From positions 18,840,205 to 18,904,204 of the forward strand of contig OX291558.1 of NCBI GenBank assembly GCA_946406115.1: a DNA stretch of 64,000 bases, in the 5' to 3' direction. Source of the stretch: Apoda limacodes. Taxonomy: Eukaryota; Arthropoda; Insecta; Lepidoptera; Limacodidae. Under the pieces are notes generated by a model that was not told where the DNA came from, ran no database searches, and saw only the letters and a program-made list of their open reading frames with translations. This document shows, piece by piece, positions 12,001 to 25,500 of this stretch (position 1 is the stretch's first letter; each line of letters opens with the position of its first letter). The position numbers and the translations under genes were made by a program.

Positions 12001-15000
12001 TAAAAGTATGTTTAAAAATGGATAATGTTGCTTTTTGCTCATTCCAAGAAATTTAATGACTTAAGTCAAAAAATGGATTTATGACAATCCAACCAAAGAA
12101 AAAACCTGTAAAAGTTGAAACTGTATACGGTTGTTTATTATATGTCACAGGGAAACTTATGTTGCAGAGAAGAGATAGATACATATAAATACAGACAAAT
12201 GTACCTTTACCCTAGCATTCAGACACAAAAACCTTTTACATATTTACACAACTGATTAGATTGCATATATTTTATATGTCAGTCTACGTAAAGGTTGGGA
12301 AAGAAAACTCGATGGTACCTATAACAAGTTTCTACGAAGATCGAGTACCTAGTATTTATTTGACATTTAGATTTTTATATCGAAAACTGACGACTATTTA
12401 ATACTCATTAAAGGTGCCAAGCCAACATACTCGCAACAGTATAAATAAGTATTTTGTAAAACTACATGCTTAAAATGTGATGTTCTTACTTGCCATAAAC
12501 AAAAAAACTAATACTTGCCCCACTTCGGTCACCGCATCGATTTTAAAAATAGAACTCGAGTTGGTGCGTTTTCGATGTACGCCTTCGCTCGTCGTGGTAA
12601 CTGTGCTCAAACGATAAATGTAGCATTCGTCTGATAGTTCCTTATTTCAACTACATAAAGTTCATTTTTGGATAACATTTGGTAAATGGATATTTTTACT
12701 ATCGTTGTTAACATGTACTTAGTTTAGTGATGCGATGTGGTTGAATGGAATTCGTATAGCATACACACTCGACTACCGTATTCTGGAACTGTGTACTCAT
12801 CTATTTATTTATTTATTAATCTTATATTATATGTAATATATAATTTAATTTGTGTATTAATAATCATTAACTACTAGTTGAAGCTACGTTTTTTTTATTG
12901 TGCTACGCTTTATAATTTGATTATAGTTATTGGCCATTAAGTAGGTATGGTATCATATTCCATTATAGAAATATTTGTCTTTTTGTGTATTGAAGTTTGT
13001 TGTCGAGACAAATCTGTTAAAATATAATCAAATGAATGATACTCGTGAATGTACTTGCATACATTTTTCTCTCGAGTTCCGGAGTCCAAATAGTTGGAGA
13101 CTGTTTCCAATAAGGTCCCTGAAACTAGTGGACCTATCGACTGAAACTTCACATGTATATCAATTAAATAGTGTACAAATCACGTTCCATTAAAAGTAAT
13201 TATAACTTTATTTTGTTAAAAGATTTCTGTAAATAAATGTTTATTATCACGTTAAAAATACTTAAGCTGCTAGAAAAATCGACTCCGATTTTTTGTACCA
13301 TGCCTTTTCTTCATGATAGTTTCCAAAGATCGAAGACAATACTATTGAGTATTAAAAACTACTAAGTAAGGCCCCACACGCCACGGGTCGGCGTGCCATT
13401 TGTTGCGGCCTTATGTATCGAGCCAGCTACCACCAAATCGATTCCTCGGGCTGGAAGGCGTCCCACGCATCAGCTGTCTACTAATAAAATGTACTACTAA
13501 ATTAATTTTGATAAGGTCAAGCGCCGCTATCCCCTTATTTACTTTAAGTCAGCAGGTACATAGTATATAGTTATGTTTCACCCGCAGAAAAATAAACCAA
13601 CAAACATACTTTTGCGTTTATAATATAAGTTAGTATTGATTACAGTTAGATAATACTGATTCAAGTCTACGCACTGGCAAGCTATACCTAGCCTCTTTTC
13701 ATAAGCAGCTTAATGTATTGAAATTTAGCAACAGAGGTTTCGCAAGCGGTTGTCCTGAGTTTCGTTACTTAGAAGGGAACTCGTGCATCATCCATCATCA
13801 CAACAACACAACTATGACGCTAACGGCTTTCGCGACCCACCGCCGCCGCCACGCACGGCCGCTGTGTGCTCAGGTTCACTGATAATGTTGCTGGTTCCGT
13901 AGCTTCTACGCTTCAGGGGCTATATAGCAGCTATCTAGCGCCACCATTAGATATACTATGTATTTAACTTCTTTTTCTTAGAAAGCGAATTCTGAAAATC
14001 TAAATTTTGAAAATAAAAAACAAGTCCCAACTTCTAAGCCATTTTTAGAACGTTTTGTGTTATTTGTAGAATAATTTAACAGTGAGTTGTTTTGCTAAAA
14101 TTAGCATTATACCGGTTAGCAAGCGCCGCCATTGGATTAAGACGGGGCGTAGCTGATAAACATTACTAAATAATAACATTTTGGGAACAAATAAAGGATA
14201 AGTCTTGTTTAGAAGCAAATAGTTTTTTTTTCATACTTGCATTTGTTTCGTTGCGTATTGTATTATGTTAGTTTTGGATAATTGTAAGGAAATGTCACGT
14301 ATTGATAAGTACGATGTAATTGAGTCGGCGAGATTAATTAATTTTATCATATGATTATTTCTGTGTGGCTTATAGCTTTCTTAGCCAGGCGAACCAAACC
14401 AAAGCCAAACTGTCAATATATGTTATTATGTATCAAAATTGAATAATTAATATTTTTTTCTTATTTATATTAGTATTACTACTTCTGTAACTTTAAAGAT
14501 TAGCTATTTTATTCTATTTACAGAAATAATTTTAATTATTTACGTGTACTATTTTTTTATTTTGCTACTAAGTCTAGTAAATATCGGTTCTAATGATATT
14601 AGAATGCAAAAGTATTTTTTATCCTGGTTACAGAACCCTCGGGAATAGATTTGTCCGCGGGTAAATTATATACAAGCTCAATTCATAGCAATATCATTAA
14701 GATATTTAAATTATCAGTAAAATAAAATGTTATATATATAATTCATAAATATTTTCTTTAAACAAAAAAACAAAGTCGAAATTATCTTCAAAGAATTTAA
14801 AGAATTACACATATCATTCACGTCACACATAACAGTGTTATTTTTAACTCTGTCATTGGCTTAGTAAAGAAGGAGAGATAGATGTCACTTTGTCGGACAG
14901 TCCTTTCTAAATAACAGTGTTAATGTGTTACGCCATATTGGCTAAATGACGTCATTCTTGAACTTGATTGAGTATGTACGCATTTCATGGCTCATTATGA

Positions 15001-15082
15001 ATTTAATTAAAATTATAGCTAGTAATATAGCATAAGTATACGATCTCTTACTGTTGACTTTTAATAAGGCCAGACTCGCTTT
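9016..15082. other. Gene-free AT-rich stretch with two CpG-rich pockets
   Basis: No coding exon, RNA gene or complete element recognised over 6 kb. Two short GC-rich pockets stand out: 9489-9560 (CGCGCGATCGCTGCGGG and CGCAGCGCGCAGGCGG) and 13805-13875 (CCGCCGCCGCCACGCACGGCC). Neither has a long open frame. They could be regulatory elements, non-coding exons or remnants of GC-rich repeats. The overlapping open frames at 12937-13193 on both strands are short and featureless. Confidence 0.4.
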
Positions 15083-15245
15083 ATATTTAAAATCCGGAAT
15101 GAGGAGAGAACCAAAGTTAAAATAAAGAGAATGGGATGGCCTCCTACTAGGTGTACAGACGAACGATTAGAGACGAAAAAAGCCGATGGGAGTGGGCGGT
15201 ATAGGAACGGCTATTGTGGATACACTTGGGGGAGGCCTACATTCC
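15083..15245 (+). pseudogene. Decayed RTE-like LINE C-terminus
   Basis: The translation keeps scattered pieces of a familiar LINE C-terminus: IRNEERTKVK, KRMGW (normally a WAGH-type motif) and, in another frame, LGEAYIPH before a stop. In RTE-like elements the same order is IRNEEIRRRTKV, WAGH, GRP and WxxLGEAY. Frame changes and stops make it a relic. Strand plus. Confidence 0.5.
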
Positions 15246-15989
15246 GCATGATTTCATATAGTTTAATATCAAGTAGTTAAGCCATTAACTGTATGGTTCA
15301 AATTTAAGAAAAGTTTCTTCTTATTAAAAAAGTGTATACGTGTATTATCTTATCTTTCTGTACTATGGAAAACATAGCTCGATCCTATTAGGAAAGAAAA
15401 AATCACATACCGTTAATAAATACATAGATACGGAACGATCTGCATGCGATATTGATGTAATCGTGTGATGTTACGTTCGAAAAAACTCACTAGAGCGGGG
15501 AAAGTGACGCGTCGCGCCTTGAGATCGCGAAAGGTACTAGCGTACAAAGTAACTGGTATACTCGGACCTGTTTCACCCCTCCCGTCACTAGTGGAACAAA
15601 TACTTTAAAGCGGATACGAACTACTTAGCCAAAGGTCTTGTTTGATTGGTCAAATCGAATGGCTTACGACACGAAAATGGGTGGAATTCGAACTACTTTC
15701 ATGTGATTTGTCTATAGAATACGATGTATGTTGTAATTAACGTGCGGGTACGTTTTTCTGACAAAATATATGGCGTAGTAGTTTTTATCAAATATAACTT
15801 TCTATATATTATATAAAAAATCTTTATTATTCTAATTAAGTAAAAAACTATATCTGAGTTCGTAATGAACTGTTTAAACCTTGGATAATCTTATTAGGTA
15901 TATTAGTACAAACTGTTACCCGTGACTTTACCCGCCCTTACTTTGATGACGAGGCCGTTGATAATCAAGCTACCACTCTGCTTTTGTTT
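15246..15989. other. Non-coding stretch
   Basis: AT-rich with a short CpG-rich patch at 15494-15545 (GGGGAAAGTGACGCGTCGCG). No open frame or repeat end was recognised. Confidence 0.35.
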
Positions 15990-16267
15990 ATTTAAATAAA
16001 TATTTTTTTTAAATATTTTTATAAATATTTTTTTTGACCATTACACACAGCGCCGTCTGGCCCCAAAGTAAGCAAAGCTTGTGTTATGGATACCAGAAAA
16101 CGGCTACAGATACATATATATTATACATAAATACACACAGACTCAAGACAAACACAAATGTTTTTTTTTTTATCACATAAATGTTTGTCCTATGCGGAAA
16201 TCAAACCCACACCCTCTGCGCTGCAGTCAGCCGCACTACTTTTATCTATTCTGGGACCGGCCGCCGT
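15990..16267 (-). mobile_element. tRNA-derived SINE, reverse strand
   Basis: Minus-strand copy of the SINE family seen best at 27.2 kb. The 3' body reads back as AATGGTCAAAAAA, GCGCTGTGTGTAA, AAGCTTTGCTT, TTTGTGTTTGTCTTGAGTCT. The tRNA-like head is decayed at the 16.25-kb end. The 62-codon plus-strand open frame here is only the SINE read through. Confidence 0.75.
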
Positions 16268-19200
16268 AGCTAACATGGAAGTATAAAAACAGTGTTAGTG
16301 ATAAATAGGTACCAATTTTCCAACGCAGAGGTATTTTCGGACTTGGTATGACGAACGAACAGTCAATCATAAACAATTCTTTAATTAAAATTATTAGCAA
16401 ACTGACAAAGTAACTGAGGGATATTCATCCGGGGGATATTTGCTCAGAGTTAGTGAGGGGTGCGCAACATGAAGGGTTTTGTAGACAGACTTTATGACAC
16501 TTTAGTTTATTACTGCATGTTTTTTAATAAGAAAATATGTTTTAATTAAAAGATTAAACCACTTCAGTTGTTTTAAAATTATCTCAGTGTATTGAAACAT
16601 TTTCTAAACTGAAAAAGATAATCATATAGCTTTGTAGTTATATTTATATCAATTATGATGTTAAACGTATCTTAGCACCGCAATTGATGGAAATATGGCA
16701 AATATAACATTGTGAGATCTACGGACTAACATGAGGAAAATATACCGAAAGATTCGTATCTGCTATTCGAATACGTAAAAATTTTATGAAAGTCATTGAC
16801 CCCAATCTATAGATTATATGTTTAAGCATTTTTCTTATGGTACACTAGTACCATAGGTACTTTTACTTATTTTTTGGTTAAACCTGTATCTAAGATATAA
16901 AATTTAGTCCTAATTATTAATTATTTTTTTTACGAAATGTATGTTTGAGTAGGTTACTTAGGTAGAATTAATGGCTTGCTTGGACAATGCTTGTTTATTT
17001 CCAAGTTATCTTAGATGTTTTTTACGCAGTGTTTAAAGTTTGCATGCGAATAAAGAATTCTTCCATTATAATTATTATGTGTTTGAGAAAACATTTAAAA
17101 ATATCTACATATCGCATTTCACGCAAAAAGTCTTCTTATAATTTTTTTCTTGTAAGTATTGAAGTAGAATAGGAGGAAAAAATGGTTTCCAGGAAGGTTT
17201 CGCATTCAATGCTTTTCCTCAATTTAAATAAAATTGACACTGAACTAGAAGTTAATTTTCTGTTTTTATTAAGGTCGTCCACCTAAGTTACCAGTTTTTT
17301 TGTACCTACAGTCCAAAACATAAATAGTATTTTATTACTTAGTACCTACTGTGACCAATCCTAACTTATTTGTGATATTATTCTATCCCCGGTCTTTCAT
17401 TTTACCACCTATTACTTTAAAGCTGGTAATTTACGACGTATGGAATATATGTATAAAGCCACCTAAGTCTAAATACAGTCTATCAGAGCAGTTCCGCGTG
17501 TCGCGGCTATGGGCTCACCACCTGTCAAAGGAGGCTGTACCCCACATTATGATGTGAGTGTGTGTCCGGCTACTGACTACTCCCTTCTGGGGAATAAAAT
17601 CGTGATGATAATATGCATATACAGACTTGCATGGATTTTCAATTTTTTATATTATGTTACTGGCTTAGTCTTACCCTTATCGACATCCTTAGTCAATCAT
17701 CAGCACAACACTATCGATCGGCATCGATGCTGCGCCTTTTACCGAACATGTAATGTTTGGCGGGATCGCACGCTACGCAATACATGGATTGCAAACTATC
17801 GGTTCATGCCAATCATTGACGTTCTTTACTAGTAATGAATATTTTTTGCATTATATTTTAAAATAAAACATTTTTTTTTATTGATAAGTTATATAGATAA
17901 GTTTTTTTATATTAGTGTATTTAAGTTGTAATACATTGTTTTTATCAGTAATAAATTAATACATTAATATTATTCTGATAGATAAATTAAAAACTGACAT
18001 AAAAGTTAGTTGCTGGTTCTGTAGCACAATTCAACTTGCAACTGAAATAATTAACCTAAACCTGCCTTTTTAATACAACTGTAACTTTTGTAAAAAAAGA
18101 ATTAAATCTTCACTTAAATCGACAGCATTAATTTGTCCCATAAAAATGACAATAAATATTATTAATTTTTACAGACCGACAAAGCAAATCTATTTTGTGG
18201 CGTGTGGCACAATAGAGAATAAAAGATATAAGTATGTATGCCGAATACCTAATTTGGCGTAAGAAGAGCAAATTCAAGACTAACCCTGAGAATACTTCGA
18301 GCGAGCATCAAAGGTTACTGTTTAATATTCAAGAGTCATCCCTATTTCAGATCTGTTTCGCTATCTCTTATAGTCTGCTTATTAGGATGGGTAAAATATG
18401 TTTCACTAGCTTTTCTCCGTGTCTCCACTCGCGCTAAATTCGGTTATCGACAGACAGACGTCGACGCAAGAGCGCGTCGTAAGCTCAGTGGATCCCTTAG
18501 GCGTTCATTGAATACGGAACCCTCGAAACTAGAAATACCTTTCTGATTTTTTAAATCTTAACATACTTATGGGTATTTAAACGAAAATCAAAAACAGTTT
18601 ACAAGCTAGCAAGATAAAGTTTATAATTGAAAGCAATTCGTTTTAGTATTAAATAGTTCTGTAATTCAAATAACATAACACTTTAACAAATTACATTTCG
18701 AAACTTAAGTCTTTAAAAAGTAATTTGCCTGCTGTTAGTCTTTACAGTTTGATTTACCTACAACCGTAAATAAGTTCTAAATTAATTCGTACAGTTTTCA
18801 ATATAGTCCGTTTGTAGTATTGGCGCACCTGTCGTAAATCCTGATCCAACCCTCAAGCGTCGTAGGGCTGCCTCGACCGAGAATCTCAAACAATATTACA
18901 TCCACGTTTCTAGTCAAACCGATCCGAAGATGTCACTGCTTAATTCACTAACTAGTCGCTCGACAAGTCGACGAGTCGAGGCTCGGACAAAGAAAACAGA
19001 TTGAAATCGGCGCACGTGTTTGAAAACAAGTTTGGAAAGACACGAAAATTAAGACCAGTTGCTTCACTGGTTGCTTTATTGCTCCGATATTCGTTTATAT
19101 AGCTTTGTAATTTACGGTGTTGAAGTGAAGATAATAGCTGCTGTTAAATTTTGCTAAAAAAGCCTGCTTTTGACCGGTTTCCACAACGAACGTTTACTGT

Positions 19201-19424
19201 TCGATAATGATATGATGGAAATTAATATACTATTTGTAAGTATGTATACACTATGAGTTATACAATATTATATTAAGTATGTAAGTATCATATGATAATG
19301 TGTTATACCTATTACTGATTATTATTTTCTATTTGCCTTCCATGTTACTAAGTCTCCTACCTATTTTTTAATAGAGAAGTTTTGTGAAGAATATAGATCC
19401 GTGCTAAATTGACTCCCTCTCAGC
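16268..19424. other. Non-coding stretch
   Basis: No gene recognised. The longest open frame (17509-17832, 107 codons) has no domain, signal or composition unlike its background and overlaps another frame, so I treat it as chance. A short Helitron-like 3' end (CTAG at 18406-18409, followed on the plus strand by the sequence GCGCTAAATTCGGTTATCG) suggests a fragment in reverse orientation. A CpG-rich patch with repeated GTCGACGAGTCGAGG words lies near 18955-18990. Confidence 0.4.
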
Positions 19425-19680
19425 CTATTTAGTAATGTGGCCGACTGCTGAGCAGAGGGTGTGCGTTTGATTCCCGCACTGGTCAGACATTTATGTGATA
19501 AACATTTGTGTTTGTCTTGAGTCTGGGTGTGTTGATGTATGTATTTACAAAAAAGTTATATACATATATGTATGTACTTGTTTCCGTTGCCACGGTATCC
19601 GTAACACAAGCTGTGCCTATTTTGTGGCCAGACGGCTTGTAATGTCCAAAAATATTTATAAAAATGTAATGTATGTCTAT
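19425..19680 (+). mobile_element. tRNA-derived SINE
   Basis: Plus-strand copy. The B-box-like region GTTTGATTCCCGCAC (about 19466) is retained. It is followed by AACATTTGTGTTTGTCTTGA, an AT-rich middle, CCGTTGCCACGGTATCCGTA, ACAAGCTGTGCC and the AATGTCCAAAAATATTTAT tail. The A-box half is poorly preserved, so transcription by RNA polymerase III is unlikely. Confidence 0.78.
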
Positions 19681-20550
19681 ATATAAGACTGAAAATGGTT
19701 ATAGACTAATTTTATTTCGATAAATTCAGGGTTCTATATGATTCATGGTTACGAAGTAGCGACGGACTACTACTTTTATATACTTTGTATTAGTTCGGTA
19801 CAGAATTGAATAATAAAATTAAATAAATAAAGAACATTTTTAAATATGTATTTTTCTTAACCTTATTCAAGCATAATATTCATTTTATATATATAATATT
19901 CAGTTATTAAGTTAATATAGAATATAGGTTATAGTATAGTATAGATTCAACGCCTCCGAAAATTAGTAATATCCCAGTACATACTATCTAAATAAACAAA
20001 AAAATGACCAGTAATTTTCTGAGAATGTGTTTTTGGCGTACTTTAATGAACTAGCAAATTAATTTAAGTAAACTTTAAATATTAAAATTCTGCTCAATTT
20101 AACTTATTAACATAATGTTAAGAATATTCAAAAAAATGAACATAATGTAGGTTCACCAAGAAGGAATAATGACAGGGAGCGGACTTAGTGATTTAGGGTT
20201 TTGATTAGGGTGTTTGTTACATTTATGTCATTCTGTCCGAGGGCGGGACGTGTCCTGTCATTGGGGTGACAAAACTCTCTGGGTTTCCCTTCGCCATTTG
20301 CCGAATTAGTGATGATGGACATACCTATCAAAGTATTTGTAAGAGAAATAGAGAAAATCCTGATTCTAACCAATATATAAATAAAAAAGTTTATTTTCTT
20401 GTTTGTTTGTTCGTTCTTTTCACGTTGTAATTGATTAATTAAATAGGCACATTACGTTACCTACCTTACGTAATATTCTTATTTTAACTAAAAGAAAACA
20501 TATATTAAGAATATGTATTAAGTATTGGCAACTACATAATTATACACGTA

Positions 20551-20568
20551 ATATATATATATATATAC
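20551..20568 (+). repeat. (AT)n microsatellite
   Basis: Nine AT units in a row within AT-rich sequence. Confidence 0.85.
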
Positions 20569-20905
20569 TAGTCGGGTATAATTTAGTTTCTTAAGATGCC
20601 GATGTAGGCCAGAGAGTTAATTTCTGAAATACTAAAGATGCGTACGTAATTTCACTAAAAATCGTTACACATTGTTAATAAATTACTTTGATATGTTAAT
20701 TTGATAATTTAATTATAATGTTCGTATGTTAGTAAAAACTAAATACTTTCCCTAATTATTCTTAAAGATTTTAATAAAAACAGGTTGTTTTGGCGTAAAT
20801 TTTTCATAATTTCGCCCACAAAGTAAAGTATTGCTAAAAAGATAGTAAATTTAATTGACTTTGTGGTAAATTTTTTTTATAACTTTAACTATATTAACAG
20901 TAATT

Positions 20906-20938
20906 CACACACACACATACACACACACACACACACAG
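20906..20938 (+). repeat. (AC)n microsatellite
   Basis: About 33 bp of CA/AC dinucleotides with one interruption (ATAC) near 20918. Confidence 0.9.
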
Positions 20939-21402
20939 GCGGTGTACCTACTCATGTTTAAATAAAATAACAATTCATTTTACCAAACTGATATAAGTAT
21001 TGAGAGTTCAGAATCCGCAATCAATTAAGTTAAAATGTCTGCACTGTAGACTTTAGTGGTAGGTATAAAAGAATATTGTATGTACAGTACAAGCGTAGAC
21101 AAAGTCTGTAGTAGAGTATTACCTATTCAGTGTTAGTACAATGAACTCACGGGCAGACGGGCCGTGTCAGACACAACTGTCTGGATCACGTGACCGCAGA
21201 CCCAGGCCGATGTACTTTTTTATATATTTTATTTTAGGGACAACTAAATTCTTCTGACGTAAATAATTCATTCACTGTCTACGATCGCTGTCGACGGGTT
21301 AGCATAATTTATTAAAAACAATTGTAAGCATTTTTAATTCATATGTTTTTTACGCGTCCCGTAGTGATAAAAGAAAGCCTTGTAGTTTCGTTACGTCACA
21401 GC

Positions 21403-22571
21403 TAGGGCATGCAGAACTGGTACCGGTTCCATCATATCTAATACCCGGTTCCATTCAGGGACGGAACTGGGTTACCCGGGTATACCCAGTTCCATCGCTT
21501 GTTCTTGAAATACGGCTGAAATTTTGGTATAAATTAATAATAAAAAATATTTAAAAAACAAGCTTTAATTTAAATACTCTAAATAGAAGAAAATAAATTT
21601 CATTGAATCAAAGGCATCAATTTATTACATTACACAATTATGTAATGTAATTTCCTATAACATTTGTTCGAGCACCACCAAACAGTTCTTTAAAATTGGT
21701 ATGGCGGCCATCTTGTTTTCCTCTGTTCTGATTTTTTACCACCACTAGAATTTGCCTGGGGATATAGGTTGATATAAGTTAAGACACGACCCCGTGTGTT
21801 GAGTGTTACCGTGTAGCCGGGCAGTAGCGCACCATTTCCTCGAAGGATATGGCCTTGATACCCATTTTATGGAGGTGCTAAAAAATAACTAGTAGCCATT
21901 TTGGGCAGTTCGTGATATCAGATTTAGAGTGAAGTCATATTATTTTTCATATTCTTCTCAACAAACCCTTTCATTTAACACCCATATCATGGTATTACAC
22001 AAAAAATAAGAAGTCAGTCATCTTGGGCCGTATTATATTAGATTTAGAATGACGTCTCTTAGCTTACCATGCATAGTCATCCAAACTAAACGCGTATGCA
22101 AAATTTCGTTTCAATTGGTCGAGGATAACTTCTTTAAAATTCAATTGCAAGATTTGACCCAAACATACATACATGCATACAAACATTGCAAGTTAAATAA
22201 AAGCTTTTAAAAAATACTATGCGGATGTTATAGTAATGAAATAAAACTGTTTTTTATTCGCAATTACTTTCATAAAATTTTAAACAAAAATTAATCAACA
22301 AGCCAGACTTCATACTTACTATTTATAGGTCCTTTTTTTTAATAACGATAAAGTAACAAAGAATAGGGCGGGGAGTAGGTATCGCTAGCGAGCTGACAAC
22401 TCTGCATATGCGCATATACAAACTGAACGGTTTTACATGCTTACGTTACGTTTTTTAGAGAACCAGGGAAACCGGGTATTACAACATTCGGAACCGGTTT
22501 TATCCAATGTACTCTAGAACCGGGTATACCCAGGTAATTTAGGAACCGGGTCTACCCGAGTGCATGCCCTT
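21403..22571. mobile_element. Non-autonomous hAT-type DNA transposon with exact 8-bp target duplication
   Basis: The left end reads TAGGGCATGCA and the right end TGCATGCCCTT. The element is bracketed by GTCACAGC at 21395-21402 and again at 22572-22579, an exact 8-bp target-site duplication, which is the hAT signature. Both termini carry clusters of GGAACCGG/ACCCGGGTATACCC-type subterminal repeats within about 90 bp, as hAT elements often do for transposase binding. The middle (21600-22210) has no transposase and contains two diverged copies of an 85-bp direct repeat around TTTAGA(G/A)TGA(A/C)GTC (about 21860-21940 and 21985-22055). Length 1169 bp. Confidence 0.82.
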
Positions 22572-22579
22572 GTCACAGC

Positions 22580-25500
22580 CTTAATAATTTCGCCATCTTT
22601 AGATCAATTATGATGATGTAATTTTACAAGAAAATGTCTTATGTGACTCGCTTAGACTAGAGTAGTAGAATAAAATTTAAGGAAAAAAACACTTTTAACA
22701 TTAAACCTGTGTTTTGTTGATGGCAATGAGAGCATGACATCGCATATAGGCATCTAAATCGTTCAGTTCACCACATGTATCAAAACAATATGGCCGTTCA
22801 CTATTTTTATTTTTGATAGCGCTCCCAACTGCTGTACCTCCAGATATGCAGCCAATGCATTGATTGTGGGCCGTAAGTGACGTCATTATTGAGCATAAAG
22901 TAAAGCGCATTCATTTTTGTTCAATAGAACGATCGAATGTGCGCATAGATAGTATATAGCGCATTTAATGCGTATAATGCTTGTCAGCAAATCGCCGCTT
23001 AAACATAAGTTTTTCTTATTTTAAAATTCTATATTGCGGCAATTATAACATTGTTTCACAATTATTTTCATTACTTTGACTTACAGTAGCGTGCGTTGTC
23101 AAAACTACTACAAAGTCACTGACACTTTTGGCAAAGAACTCTTATAAATTCGACATTGAAAATGCTAAAAATAATCTTACCTTAGCGTAGGTACTAGACT
23201 AGGTAGAAATGTAGCTATGAGAGTAATTCGTCATTATGACGTAACGTAATGTTCTATTTTAATACGTGACTAATATTTTTAGGGTTATCTATGCAGCCAA
23301 ATTGGCAACTTCGCCCAAAATTTTGTAAACGAAAAGATATAATAGAATTATCGATTTCATCGAGCCTTGGAGAATATTTTCCTAGAAAATTACTGAGAAA
23401 CCTCGAATGCATTTTGAAGTATTTAAGGCGTATTAAATAACATACCTAGACTTTACATTGGGAAAGACATCTTTAATTTTCTAAATTTCATCACAAACTG
23501 TATGGCTGTTCACAGTAGACATCTTTCTGGGTGATTTTATTAGAATTGATGCAAAGACGATGCTTGTCGGAGAGAAAGCCAAATAGATGAGTCAAAACTA
23601 ATATTGGTTCCGTATTTGGCTATGGAAACATAAATAGTCGATTTCGATAGCATATTAAAGGAATTTTACCTGAAAATTCATAATTTCTTTTTAGTTTCTT
23701 TTTCACAAATTTCGAAAATTTATGATACGTGCATGATATTAAAATTTACAAGAAAAATAGAACGAAATCAATAATTGTCATGGATTTTGAAAGAATTTTC
23801 TTCTTGCATGATTATCAACAAACAAAACATTATAATATGTGAACATTATAATTTTCTAAGTTGTATGTACCTACGCGAAGAACTTGCACTGTCAAACTCA
23901 AGATTGAATGGTTTTATCAAATATTATGAATGAAAGTCATCATTTTAAATATGACCTAAATTTTTTTTACTGTATAGTCAAATTAAATAAGGCCTTCTTG
24001 CGTGCCTCGACTGTCAACTGATAGATTACCTTACCTTATTAGGTCTAATTTATGAATAGAAGTAAAAATAAAGCATTGTTTCAGTGTACGGAAGTTGAAT
24101 ATAAATTAAAAATTAAAAGTTCATGTGCTGATAGTTAAGAAAATTGTCTGGAAAACTGGAAATTATTGTCATACTTACATGTTTATTTTTTTAAGTGTTG
24201 TCCAAAAGTTATCGCTATCGCAGCGCAAGATTTTTATGTAAAAATTGTTACACTTCCACGCAGGCCAAGATTTTTATTGGATTAGATAAACTACATATTA
24301 TGTGTTTTGGATTTAGGATCATTCCTATACTGATTCGTACATAACCAAATGTCTTAAGTATCGTTACCTTATTATATGTATTTCCTAATAAATCTCTTCA
24401 TCATTTTATTTTAACCTAGGTAAAGTCTCTAAATACAACTCTTTTTTTAGTCGTGCAATGTATATCAAAAAAAGTAAACCTATTTATCTATTACAGCTAG
24501 TAGAACGTGGGCACCATGTTTCAAATATGTATCTATATATAAAAAAATAAAATAATTGATTTTCTTATCGATAATTCTAGTATTCTCACTACGTTTGAAT
24601 TCAATAGTAGGTTGTGTTCATATGTTGGTCTTACGTTGGAATGGGTATCAACGCCAAAGTCACTTTCACTAGCTCCAGCGACAGCAGTCATCGGCTGTGA
24701 TGCGTTACGTACGCAATTAATTAGTTACATATGACTACTACTTGTATATAGAAATAAAAAAGGAAGCAAAAAAGAAAAAGTTTTAAGAAAAATGTCGTAT
24801 TGTTTATTTTGGAGTCCATGAATTCGAAATACTTAGTAAATAGCTAAAAATAAGTACAAGTGTGTATATTAAATAGTTTTATTTGGAACCTTTGGATTTT
24901 TTTGGTGTCTATCTGTGAATATTCTTACATTAACTGTTCTATGAATGGACATTACTTTTACAATATACATAAATGTTTGTTCTTATATTAAAACTCAAAG
25001 TATTACAAATAATACCAAAAACATAATAATAACGGTACAATTTTCAGGCTTTATTGTTAAAATGTGCTCTTTTCCAGGCAACCTACGAAGAAAGTTCTTA
25101 AAGATAAACAAATAAGTAAACATAAAATAGATAATTAGCAATAATGATTATGACTAAAATATATCTGGACCTAATAACCTTTTACTCGAACATATATAGG
25201 TATACATATATATGTATAAAAAGCAATACCTAATAACACACATGTGTTGGGATTTATAGTATACTAAGGTAGATATTATGATTCTAGATTCTTTCTTCTT
25301 CTTCTTTCTATATTAATTATAATCTATTTAATTTATTTAGGTACTGTCTTAAATTTAAAACATCTAGCTGAAAATCTGAATGTATTTTAAATACATATTA
25401 TATAGTTTGTTTGGAAAAAATTATTGATATATGTTGTTATATCCACACATAAACAAGAATATGTACTAGGGTCTGTCTGCATATAAGCTATTTCACTAAT

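Larger units (their letters stand above)
19681..21394. other. Non-coding stretch with simple repeats
   Basis: AT-rich; includes an (AT)n tract at 20551-20568 and an (AC)n tract at 20906-20938. No gene is seen. Confidence 0.4.

Noticed and set aside
14824..14931. Inverted-repeat MITE suggested by AACAGTGTTATTT and AAATAACAGTGTT
   Set aside because: The arms do not pair as true inverted complements beyond a few bases (ACAGTGTT is not self-complementary), and no target duplication is present.
17509..17832. 107-codon plus-strand frame
   Set aside because: No recognisable motif, no compositional change, overlaps another frame, no splice or promoter context.
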